Part shown: piece by piece, positions 18,081 through 25,445 of the stretch
Position numbering within the stretch: position 1 is the first letter of the stretch
How the letters are laid out: every line of letters starts with the position of its first letter
Source: Corynebacterium resistens DSM 45100
Lineage (GTDB): Bacteria > Actinomycetota > Actinomycetes > Mycobacteriales > Mycobacteriaceae
Assembly (NCBI RefSeq): GCF_000177535.2
Contig: NC_015673.1
Location: 2,356,001-2,420,000, forward strand
DNA length: 64,000 bases
Reading direction: 5' to 3'
Made by a program: the position numbers and the translations under genes
The notes under the pieces: model-generated
Told to the model about the DNA's origin: nothing
The model's database searches: none
Seen by the model: only the letters and a program-made list of their open reading frames with translations

Positions 18081-20240
18081 TCAAATAGCCATGGGGATTG
18101 ACTCTGGGCATCGGATGTCATCGTCCGCACCTCCTCCCAAATCTGCCGTAATACTAGGTGATCCACCCCACACACTGGGGCCGATGAGTGTGAGAACCGA
18201 GGGCAACAGGAGTGGGCGGACAATCAACGCGTCCATTGCCACGGCCATGGCGAGACCCAAACCAATTTCACGCACGATGCTGATCTCCGCAACCATGAAC
18301 GAAAGAAATACTCCGATCATGATGATCGCCGCGAAGATTACCAACCGCGATGTCTTCGCGATTCCGAGAGAAATGGCATGTCTATGACGCGCGGTCTTAA
18401 CAAACTCTTCTTTCATACGGGACGCCATAAGCACCATGTAGTCCATCGATAGGCCAAAGACGATGGCGAAGATAACGATCGGGGTGACCGAGTTGATGGA
18501 ATCACCTGTCACGGCTTTCCATATAAAGGACAACAGCCCCATCGCCGCAGAGACCACCAGTCCGTTGAGGGCAACCGCGAGGACGGGCAGGCGCCACGAG
18601 CGGAATGCCCAGCCCAGCAGGGCCAACGAGATGAGCACCACGGCTGCGATGATCCAGGGAATGGAGCTTTCGACCAAGCGGTCGAAATCATCCCCCTGGG
18701 CGGTGGCTCCCGAGACGTAGACATCAGCCTGGTCGCCTGTGAGATCTTTAATATCTCGGATCATCTCGTGGGCGTCATCAGAATCCGGCAGTCCCGTCGA
18801 GGTGACGAGCACGCGAGAGTAATTCACTGACTGTTGCGATCCCGATAGTGGGTAGGGGGAGAACTTTTCCTCTGGCGTCCCCGGGACAAGCACCTGATCG
18901 ACGTTGCTGACGCCACCAAGTTGGTCGGCAAATGCTGTGGCTTTCGCCTGCACGTCTTCAGCTGATTCGCCCGGTGCCCCTTCGAAGGTCACGCTCGTGG
19001 GGAACAAGGCGCGGGCATCGAGTTCGGACTGGATCGCTTCGATGCCCTCACGGGAATCCTTGCCCTCTGGGAGGATCGACGCGCTGGCGACTGGGACCTG
19101 CAGCTTGATTCCCGCCAACGGTACGGCACATACGAGCAGTGGCACGACGACCGCGAGAGCCACGATGGCTGGTTTGGTCAGTGCGGCGCGGAGCATCGGT
19201 GAATCTTTTTCCTCCTCGATAACCAGCGCGTCGTGGAAGCCCGGAAGTTTGCCGAAGAAGAGTCGGTCGCCGAGCACGGTGATGATGGCCGGCACCAGGG
19301 TGGACAGAGCAAGCAGCGCAATCGTCGTCACAATGATCCCTGCCAACGCAATAGAAGAAAAGACCATATTCCGAGCGATAAACAGAGCGCACAAGGCGGC
19401 GATGACGCTCAGGCCGCCAAAGCGGATGGCATGCCCCGCGGTATGCGTCGCCAGGCGCAATGCCTCCGGTTTGTCCACCCCAGCGTGGATGTTCTCTTTG
19501 TAACGAGCAATGAGGAAGAGACAATAGTCCACGCTCACGGCCAAGCCGATCAATGATGCACCCGTGACGTACATGTTCGACACATCCATGAACTGAGCCA
19601 AGACCGTCCCGGCACCTTGTGTTCCCGCCAGGCAGATGCCTGCCGTGATCAGCGTGACCACGGTCGGACCGACGGCGCGGTAGATGAACAGCAGCACGAG
19701 GATGAGCAGCGGGAAAGCGATCATTTCCGCGTGCAGGGCATCTTGCTGGGACTGAATATTCAGGTCATAGTCCAGTGCCGCAGCGCCCGTAACGTGATTG
19801 TCTACCGCGGTGCCGTCGACAGCCTCGGCGACTTTGTCACGGAGTGTGGGCACCATGTTCTGTGTCGTCGTGTTGTCGGCGTCGAAGCCGACTTGGACAA
19901 TCTGCGTCTGCCCGGAGTCAGAGCCGAGCTGCGCGACTTGTCGTCCATCCGTCACATACTCAACGTGTGGCAGCTCGTGGATGGCAGTTTCCACGGCATC
20001 CAGTGTTGAAGAATCAACGGTCTCGTCGGAGGTGAGCACGACGGAGAGTTCATTGTCGGCATCGCCGAAGGCCTCGCGGTTGACGTCTTGGCCGGCGAAC
20101 GATTGACCGTGCTGGTCATTGAAGCCGCCGGCTTTGACGGCGTCGTTAAGATGCCATGCGCCGACCGCGCTGAGGACGAACACTACTGCCCACAAGAGAA
20201 TCACGAGCTTGGCGTGACGCTGAACAAACGTGAGAATCAT
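18081..20240 (-). CDS. MMPL family (RND superfamily) transporter
   Basis: A 719-residue inner-membrane exporter with the two-fold plan of MmpL proteins: one N-terminal helix, an extracytoplasmic porter domain (about residues 35-170), five helices, a second domain (about 385-530) and five more helices. The proton-relay Asp-Tyr pairs are visible in SVDYCLFLIARYKE and LSMDYMVLMASRMKEEF. MmpL proteins export lipids or lipid-linked compounds, and some confer drug efflux. It is the last gene of a minus-strand run ribB-plsC-mmpL, starting 3 bases after the acyltransferase stop, so an acylated lipid is a plausible substrate (inference). Confidence 0.88.
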   Translation of the reverse strand: MILTFVQRHAKLVILLWAVVFVLSAVGAWHLNDAVKAGGFNDQHGQSFAGQDVNREAFGDADNELSVVLTSDETVDSSTLDAVETAIHELPHVEYVTDGRQVAQLGSDSGQTQIVQVGFDADNTTTQNMVPTLRDKVAEAVDGTAVDNHVTGAAALDYDLNIQSQQDALHAEMIAFPLLILVLLFIYRAVGPTVVTLITAGICLAGTQGAGTVLAQFMDVSNMYVTGASLIGLAVSVDYCLFLIARYKENIHAGVDKPEALRLATHTAGHAIRFGGLSVIAALCALFIARNMVFSSIALAGIIVTTIALLALSTLVPAIITVLGDRLFFGKLPGFHDALVIEEEKDSPMLRAALTKPAIVALAVVVPLLVCAVPLAGIKLQVPVASASILPEGKDSREGIEAIQSELDARALFPTSVTFEGAPGESAEDVQAKATAFADQLGGVSNVDQVLVPGTPEEKFSPYPLSGSQQSVNYSRVLVTSTGLPDSDDAHEMIRDIKDLTGDQADVYVSGATAQGDDFDRLVESSIPWIIAAVVLISLALLGWAFRSWRLPVLAVALNGLVVSAAMGLLSFIWKAVTGDSINSVTPIVIFAIVFGLSMDYMVLMASRMKEEFVKTARHRHAISLGIAKTSRLVIFAAIIMIGVFLSFMVAEISIVREIGLGLAMAVAMDALIVRPLLLPSVLTLIGPSVWGGSPSITADLGGGADDDIRCPESIPMAI

Positions 20241-20243
20241 GAG

Positions 20244-21488
20244 TTATGGCCTCCCGTGTGCTGCGCCGGTGAGCTGGGCTAAGGCACCAGAGATCTTCTC
20301 TTTGCGCGCGACTCCTCGGGGATCAGCAGCATCAATGTTGTGTAGTGCGTTTTCGTAGGCGTCGACGGCGCCGGAGGTGTCACCGGCGGCAGCCAGAGAC
20401 TCCGCAAGCCCCACATAGGCCTGTGATGTCATCTGCCCTTCGCGGGCGACGGCACGCTTGAAGTGTGTGCTCGCTTTGCTTGTGCCGCCTCCCATCCATG
20501 GCGGCAGGACGAGAGAGCTACGGCCAGCGAGGTAGGCCGCGAAGTCGTAGGACGAATGCAGGTCGGAAAGTCGATCGGCTTTTTGATTCACGGCAGCGGC
20601 ACGCACCATCGTGCCCACGGGAGTCAGTGAGTTTAAGGCGCGGAAGCCGTCGATGCGTGTTTTCTGTACCTGCAAGTCCAAGCGCCGTCGAGACGTTTTA
20701 TCTGCAATTCTCAACAGAAGCTGAATCCGGGAGACGACCTCGGCGGGCAGGTTTCCGTCCACCGTGAGGTTCTCAGCCACCATGGTCTGGGAGAGCGTAA
20801 CCATCCCGTCGAGCGCCTGGCCGGAATCTTTCGCGGTGACGTGACTGGAGCGGTACTTCAGACCAGAGATCTTGTCGAAAGCGTCATCGCGCATGGCGCG
20901 CGCTCGGGCACGTTCATCACCACTGGTCGGCACCGTTAACGGTTGACCAATCGCGACAGAGAGCAACCGGCGGCGGGGAATAGACGCACCCTTCGGAAGC
21001 ACCTCGGCCAGGCCGGTCATCCCGACGGGAATGACGGGCGTCTTGTTGGCCAATGCCATCCGGAACGCTCCGGACTTAAACGGGAGGAGCCCATCTCCCG
21101 TGTTGCGGGTGCCTTCGGGGTAGAGAACGAGTGTGTCGTCACGATCCAGGACGTCGCGGGCACGTTGGAAGATTTCTTCGCTGGGCGCGTTGCGGTCCAC
21201 GGGGTAGCAGTCCATGGATTCGTGCCAGACGCGCGACAAGAAGGTGTCGAAGGCTTCCGCCTTTGTCGGGAACCAGACGCGGCCGGGGCGAACAGACTCG
21301 GCGAGGGTTTTCATCACGAAGTGGTCCATGTAGGACGAGTGGTTGGCGACGAGAATGACCGGTCCTGTGCGCGGGATATTCTCTAATCCTTCGACATAAC
21401 CGACGTGTCGGAGGACGAGGTCGTGGATGCGAGGGGTCGATATTTTGCGGGTGGATTGCCCGATGCGGGTGGTGTTGTAGTTGACCAT
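20244..21488 (-). CDS. 1-acyl-glycerol-3-phosphate acyltransferase-like (PlsC) with C-terminal helical repeat region
   Basis: A 414-residue protein. The PlsC domain has ANHSSYMDHF (H-X4-D catalytic motif, near residue 48) and YPEGTRNTGDG (motif III). The C-terminal 180 residues are helical and end in a TPR-like unit (AYVGLAESLAAAGDTSGAVD), which ordinary PlsC proteins lack. I start at ATG 21488, 8 bases after the ribB stop; the longer frame would begin inside ribB with a basic, unlikely peptide. It probably transfers an acyl chain to a lipid that the adjacent MMPL pump exports. Confidence 0.85.
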   Translation of the reverse strand: MVNYNTTRIGQSTRKISTPRIHDLVLRHVGYVEGLENIPRTGPVILVANHSSYMDHFVMKTLAESVRPGRVWFPTKAEAFDTFLSRVWHESMDCYPVDRNAPSEEIFQRARDVLDRDDTLVLYPEGTRNTGDGLLPFKSGAFRMALANKTPVIPVGMTGLAEVLPKGASIPRRRLLSVAIGQPLTVPTSGDERARARAMRDDAFDKISGLKYRSSHVTAKDSGQALDGMVTLSQTMVAENLTVDGNLPAEVVSRIQLLLRIADKTSRRRLDLQVQKTRIDGFRALNSLTPVGTMVRAAAVNQKADRLSDLHSSYDFAAYLAGRSSLVLPPWMGGGTSKASTHFKRAVAREGQMTSQAYVGLAESLAAAGDTSGAVDAYENALHNIDAADPRGVARKEKISGALAQLTGAAHGRP

Positions 21489-21496
21489 GGTGACAC

Positions 21497-22249
21497 TTAC
21501 TTCACGCTCGTCAGGGGGGTGGCCAGTGGGGAGCCGTCGGGACGTTGGGTGATCGCGACACCGGCGGCGACCTGTTCTTGGCGGTAGGTGCGCAAGCGTT
21601 CGATGGTGGATAGTGCGATGCCGCGTTCGGCGCACCATTCCACGAGCTGTGGGAGGCGCAGCATTTCGCCGTCGTCGCCGATGATTTCGACGATGGCTCC
21701 CACAGGCGCGAATCCAGCCATGGCGGCGAGGTCACTGCCTGCTTCGGTGTGGCCGATGCGGGTGAGCACGCCGCCCTCGCGTGCCATGAGTGGGAAGACG
21801 TGGCCGGGGCGGTGGAAGTTGCTGGCTACTCCCCCGGAGGCCAACAGGTTGATCGTTGCGGCGCGGTCGGAGGCGGAAATGCCGGTGGTGATACCGAAGT
21901 CGGCGATGGCATCGCAAGAGACGGTAAAGGAGGTGCCGAAGTCGTCTTCGTTGCGTTCGACCATGGGAGCGAGGTTGAGGGTGCGGGCGTGCTCAGCGGT
22001 CATGGGAACGCACAGCAATCCCTTGCCTTGGGTGATCATGAAGTTGACAGTCTCGGGAGTGATCGCTTCGGCGGCCATGATGAGGTCGCCTTCGTTTTCT
22101 CGATCTTCATCGTCGACGAGAACGACCATCTTGCCGGCGGCAATATCCGCGACGATGTCTTCAATGGGAGCCAGGTGGGTTTCTGCACGGAGGCGAGCGG
22201 TGGTCTTGGTGTCGTTGGTCTGTGGAATGTCGGTCAGCGTGCGGGTCAT
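21497..22249 (-). CDS. ribB: 3,4-dihydroxy-2-butanone 4-phosphate synthase, stand-alone
   Basis: A 250-residue RibB that converts ribulose 5-phosphate to the four-carbon precursor of riboflavin. The metal- and substrate-binding motif VLVDDEDRENEGDLIMAAE is near residue 43, and FHRPGHVFPL and HTEAGSDLAAMAG are also conserved. Most actinobacteria use a RibBA fusion; here the GTP cyclohydrolase II half is absent and replaced by about 35 non-homologous residues. AAAGGATC lies 6 bases before the ATG. It is the first gene of a mobile cassette, so it is likely an accessory copy. No FMN riboswitch is visible upstream. Confidence 0.88.
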   Translation of the reverse strand: MTRTLTDIPQTNDTKTTARLRAETHLAPIEDIVADIAAGKMVVLVDDEDRENEGDLIMAAEAITPETVNFMITQGKGLLCVPMTAEHARTLNLAPMVERNEDDFGTSFTVSCDAIADFGITTGISASDRAATINLLASGGVASNFHRPGHVFPLMAREGGVLTRIGHTEAGSDLAAMAGFAPVGAIVEIIGDDGEMLRLPQLVEWCAERGIALSTIERLRTYRQEQVAAGVAITQRPDGSPLATPLTSVK

Positions 22250-22275
22250 GGTCAGATCCTTTCAAGAAATACCCG

Positions 22276-22299
22276 TGACACAACATCATTGTTGCGTCA
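22276..22299. promoter_or_regulatory. 24-bp palindrome, candidate MarR operator
   Basis: TGACACAACA-TCAT-TGTTGCGTCA has arms matching at 9 of 10 positions. It lies 27 bp upstream of ribB and 139 bp upstream of the SRPBCC gene, in the only divergent promoter region of a cassette that encodes its own MarR protein. A plus-strand TATAAT is at 22308-22313. Confidence 0.6.
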
Positions 22300-22437
22300 T
22301 TGGTATTTATAATTCAGACCGGAAAAGCGCTCCATGCGAACGGCAAAGTACCCAACATTGGGGGTAGTTTGTTACATAATTCCAGCTTGATTAGCACCAT
22401 TTCCCTTTTTACTGGGCGGTCACCTATTATCCATGTC

Positions 22438-22863
22438 ATGTCATTAAAGACTCATAATTCCGCGGCTATTACTCTTGAGCATGATCCGTCTATGATTAGA
22501 AAAATCCTGCTCGACATCAGCAATCTCTCCACATGGAACCCTGCCTTCAGCAATATCGGGCCAGAAGATTCCGACGGTGCGCATTCCGTAACCATCCGTA
22601 GCCTCATGAAAGGAAAGTTAACCTACACGCAACCCTCCCCTGACGTCATCACGTTTCATATTGAGATCCCGGGCCTCACCGAAGAATCCACCTTCACCCT
22701 CACCCCAGATTCTCGCGGCACGACGGTCGCCCACACCATCAACCAGCACGGTGTCCTCACCGCCATCATCGGTGACCACGAAGCCTCGCTCGTCCCCCAC
22801 AAGCGCCTGACCCGCCTCGTCCAGACCCTCAACAACTCCTCCCCACACGATATCCCCTCATGA
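22438..22863 (+). CDS. SRPBCC-type (START/polyketide-cyclase-like) lipid-binding domain protein
   Basis: A 141-residue protein with the pattern of a single SRPBCC domain: an amphipathic helix-and-strand start (ITLEHDPSMIRKILLDISNL), a W-N-P turn, and a series of alternating strands ending in a long C-terminal helix. Members bind hydrophobic ligands. The ATG at 22438 follows a TATTAT box by exactly 7 bases; the longer frame from 22300 would run through the promoter region. It overlaps the MarR gene by 4 bases (ATGA), so the two are coupled and the protein may sense or carry the ligand relevant to the cassette. Confidence 0.7.
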   Translation: MSLKTHNSAAITLEHDPSMIRKILLDISNLSTWNPAFSNIGPEDSDGAHSVTIRSLMKGKLTYTQPSPDVITFHIEIPGLTEESTFTLTPDSRGTTVAHTINQHGVLTAIIGDHEASLVPHKRLTRLVQTLNNSSPHDIPS

Positions 22864-23351
22864 ACAAGACCATTGCCGACCACCCTGAAGAGTTCCGCTA
22901 CCTGATCCTCGCCCTCCAACGGCAAGGAAACCGACAACTCAACAATCTCTTTGCACAGCTGGACCTGACCAATTCCCAAGCCGAAGCCATCGAAGTCATC
23001 GGCGCCTACGGCCCGATGAGCACTCGAGAAGTCGGCGATTACCTCGTCTGCGAATCCGGCAGCCCCAGTCGCCTGCTCACCACTCTCGCATCCAAAGGGC
23101 TGACAATAACCTCCCAGTCCACCACAGATAAACGGGCAACCCTCCACGCTCTCACGCCGGCCGGTCGTGAAATGGTTGCCGCAATCACCAATCTCAAGAA
23201 GAACTTCGACGACAGTATCGGTGATGCTCTCACCCATGCGCTCAGCGCTCACCCGGAGGACATCCTCACCCAACTGACCTGTCTACTGACTGACCCCTCC
23301 CTAAGCGCAGCCATGAAGAAGCGCTACCCACACCTGTTCGACAAGCTCTAG
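22860..23351 (+). CDS. MarR family transcriptional regulator
   Basis: A 163-residue winged-helix regulator: helix-turn-helix in MSTREVGDYLVCESGSPSRL, wing segment TSQSTTDKRATLHALTPAGR, and flanking dimerisation helices. MarR proteins usually repress neighbouring operons until a small lipophilic ligand binds. It probably acts on the palindrome at 22276-22299 between this operon and ribB-plsC-mmpL. The right 36-bp inverted-repeat arm begins 22 bases after its stop. Confidence 0.85.
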   Translation: MNKTIADHPEEFRYLILALQRQGNRQLNNLFAQLDLTNSQAEAIEVIGAYGPMSTREVGDYLVCESGSPSRLLTTLASKGLTITSQSTTDKRATLHALTPAGREMVAAITNLKKNFDDSIGDALTHALSAHPEDILTQLTCLLTDPSLSAAMKKRYPHLFDKL

Positions 23352-23373
23352 ATTCCAGTCCCATCGCGACCGG

Positions 23374-23409
23374 ATCGACAACACTGCATCCACCTGGCTA
23401 CTTGCCCGT
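23374..23409 (-). repeat. Right arm of the perfect 36-bp inverted repeat
   Basis: Exact reverse complement of 17735-17770. Its end forms part of a hairpin, TGCCCGT-12 bases-ACGGGCA (23403-23427), which could also end the MarR transcript. See the left arm for the bracketed cassette. Confidence 0.75.
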
Positions 23410-23512
23410 TTCACTATCGCTACGGGCAGTTGCCCTTCAAATTCACCCACACCGTTTGCACATCATGTGCGTCGGGTTACGTTGTGACAAAACAGGTTGG
23501 TTTTTACAGGCT

Positions 23513-23632
23513 CTACCGTCCGTTATTCCGCATCCATTGGCGAATCTGTTTGCGACTCCACTGCACCGGAACAGTGACTAGTTGGCCTTTCATCTTGATG
23601 GTCTTAGTCTCCCCGCTAAACGTAGGCAGTAG
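23513..23632 (-). pseudogene. 3' part of a short open frame cut by IS1249
   Basis: The minus strand reads 39 codons from the IS edge to a stop, including SGETKTIKMKGQLVTVPVQW. On the far side of the IS (25115 down to 25044) the minus strand has ATG plus 23 codons, MRLEESESLLALVASVTFAS and on, ending exactly in frame. Removing the 1411-bp IS would therefore give one 63-codon frame. I do not recognise the protein, and the joined frame could be chance because no target duplication is present. The surrounding stretch 23428-23512 holds nothing I can name. Confidence 0.3.
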
Positions 23633-25043
23633 GGGTTAAGTAGCAAAAAGTGTGTCTGACTTTCAGCATTATTGCTGATCAGAACGGGTAAATCGGGCGG
23701 ATATAAGCATCAAGACCTTATATCCGCCCGATTAGTGTTCAATCCACCGGAATGGCACCCGCATGTGCTAATCGGGGGTTGGTGTGCTTTCCGGGTGAGT
23801 AAAAACAGACCACGATGCCCGATATGCGCTGGGCAAATGAAGAAAAACGGAACCACTACTAAAGGCACAACCAGGTGGCGATGCAAGGACCCGAACTGCG
23901 GCAGTTCCACGACACGAACCCGCACCGACCGCACGCAGACCCGCGACTTTAAAGCCTTCGTCTCTTATGCCACCTCCACAGCAACGTTGTCTGAACTCGC
24001 CCAGCAACAAGGGGTAAGCCGTTGGACACTTGACCGCCGATTCACACCGTTCTGGCTCATCGACATCCCCAACGACGGTGACCCACAGCGCGTCTACGAC
24101 CAAATCTTCATCGACGGCACCTACACCACCGCCGGATGCCTACTGGTAGCCGCAAGCCGTGACCACGTCATCTCCTGGCACTGGGCCAAACGCGAAACCG
24201 CCCACGCCTACACACAACTACTGCGCGGTATCGCCGAACCGTTATGTGTGGTCCTCGACGGCGGACAAGGCGCACTTACTGCGATTAAAGCCTGCTGGCC
24301 GAACGCGATGATCCAACGATGCCTCGTCCATGCGCAACGCGTCATCCGCCGCTACACCACATCACGACCACGCACCGACGCCGGCAAAGCCATCTACGCC
24401 CTGGCGTTGACACTGACCCGTATCACCACCGTGGACCACGCACGCAACTGGACACTACGCCTGCACGACTTCGGACAGGTATTCAAAGCATTCCTCAACG
24501 AAAAAACACCATTGCCCAAAGAACATCGCACGCTCAATAAACAGTGGGAATGGACACATATCCGAGTTCGCAAGGCATACAACTCCCTGCTGCACCTCTC
24601 ACGGAAAGGATGGCTGTTTACCTACCTGCAGCCACCACCAGAAGCACTCGACCCAGCCCGGTGGGCAGCGACTACGAACAGTCTTGAAGGCGGCATTAAC
24701 GCTCAACTCAAACGCATCGCTGATGCACATCGCGGCAGAGCGGGAGAACGGCAACGCAGAATGCTCGGGTGGTACCTGCACGCGAAAACGCAGCTGCCTG
24801 ACGATCCGCTAAAGATCGCCAGGCAGTGCAATTTCGGACAAGATCAACTCGCCAAAGTCAACGATCTTGTCGAAGAAGACCACAACACAGCCGACCAGGA
24901 AGCAGGCCGACCAGCCTTCTACGACAACGCTATCCCAACCGAGTACGAACACTCGATAGGAATCAGAAAAGGCCCCATGAAGTAACAAACCGTGTACCCG
25001 CCCCGCAACACGCGAAACGGACACACTTTTTGCTACTTAACCC
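23633..25043 (+). mobile_element. IS1249-type insertion sequence, copy 1
   Basis: A 1411-bp element with inverted ends GGGTTAAGTAGCAAAAAGTG (left) and the same sequence at the right end. It has the same length as copy 2 at 58396-59806, with an offset of 34763 bp throughout. Flanking 8-mers differ (GGCAGTAG and CCTACTTG), so no target duplication remains, unlike copy 2. It is the last element before the right edge of the genomic island. Confidence 0.88.
23795..24985 (+). CDS. IS1249-family transposase, copy 1
   Basis: A 396-residue transposase of the IS1249 type (IS256 family). A zinc-ribbon-like N terminus (CPICAGQMKKNGTTTKGTTR followed by CKDPNC) precedes a helix-turn-helix and the DDE core with D in IFIDGTYTTAG, D in VVLDGGQGA and E in NSLEGGINAQLKRI. 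I chose GTG 23795 because the protein then begins with the conserved SKNRPRC; the frame is open further upstream to 23672. The gene is intact. Confidence 0.85.
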   Translation: MSKNRPRCPICAGQMKKNGTTTKGTTRWRCKDPNCGSSTTRTRTDRTQTRDFKAFVSYATSTATLSELAQQQGVSRWTLDRRFTPFWLIDIPNDGDPQRVYDQIFIDGTYTTAGCLLVAASRDHVISWHWAKRETAHAYTQLLRGIAEPLCVVLDGGQGALTAIKACWPNAMIQRCLVHAQRVIRRYTTSRPRTDAGKAIYALALTLTRITTVDHARNWTLRLHDFGQVFKAFLNEKTPLPKEHRTLNKQWEWTHIRVRKAYNSLLHLSRKGWLFTYLQPPPEALDPARWAATTNSLEGGINAQLKRIADAHRGRAGERQRRMLGWYLHAKTQLPDDPLKIARQCNFGQDQLAKVNDLVEEDHNTADQEAGRPAFYDNAIPTEYEHSIGIRKGPMK

Positions 25044-25170
25044 CCTACTTGCAACACTGGCAAATGTAACACTTGCAACTAAAGCAAGTAAAGACTCTGA
25101 CTCCTCAAGTCTCATTTCCCACGGCAATTACCCCCCCACCTTGTTATCCAGCCCACCGAAAAACAAAAGA

Positions 25171-25200
25171 ACCCGACACCGCATTACTGCTGGTGACGGG
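25171..25200 (-). terminator. tRNA-Thr terminator
   Basis: On the minus strand ACCCGTCACC, an 11-base loop and GGTGTCGGGT (9 of 10 pairs) are followed by TCTTTTGTTTTTC, immediately after the CCA end of tRNA-Thr. A displaced copy lies at 15268-15306. Confidence 0.75.
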
Positions 25201-25251
25201 TCATTTTGGAGCCGCTTGCGAGAATCGAACTCGCGACCTTTTCATTACGAG
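25171..25251. repeat. Right attachment-site repeat inside tRNA-Thr
   Basis: These 81 bp match 15270-15350 in direct orientation with 5 mismatches. They run from the tRNA terminator into the anticodon loop (TTACGAG, 25245-25251). The intact tRNA shows that this is the integration end that restored the gene. The direct copies bound about 9.9 kb. Confidence 0.85.
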
Positions 25252-25282
25252 TGAAACGCTCTGCCGACTGAGCTAAAGCGGC
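25207..25282 (-). tRNA. tRNA-Thr (anticodon CGU)
   Basis: A 76-base cloverleaf on the minus strand, starting GCCGCTTTAGCTCAGTCGGC and ending GCGGCTCCA with encoded CCA. The anticodon stem TTTCA/TGAAA encloses the loop CTCGTAA, so the anticodon is CGU and the tRNA reads ACG (Thr). The T arm GCGAGTTCGATTCTCGC is canonical. It is the insertion site of the genomic island at lower coordinates. Confidence 0.95.
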
Positions 25283-25445
25283 GCATACAAGATGTTCTCG
25301 TGGCGGATGGTTGAGCGCTGCGGGCTCTCGCAATCCAGATAGAACTTCAGGTACGAAGCGTAATCCTAGCGGATGGGGTTCATCCGAACAAAACTGATGG
25401 TAGCCCTCCGGCGCTATCCGCTCGCGCTACTCGTCGGCAATGCCC

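Noticed and set aside
22250..22437. FMN riboswitch upstream of ribB
   Set aside because: The RFN element's conserved blocks are not present; the only clear structure is the palindrome proposed as MarR operator.
15351..25206. Integrase or excisionase gene expected in the island
   Set aside because: No frame on either strand shows tyrosine or serine recombinase motifs; only DDE transposases are present.
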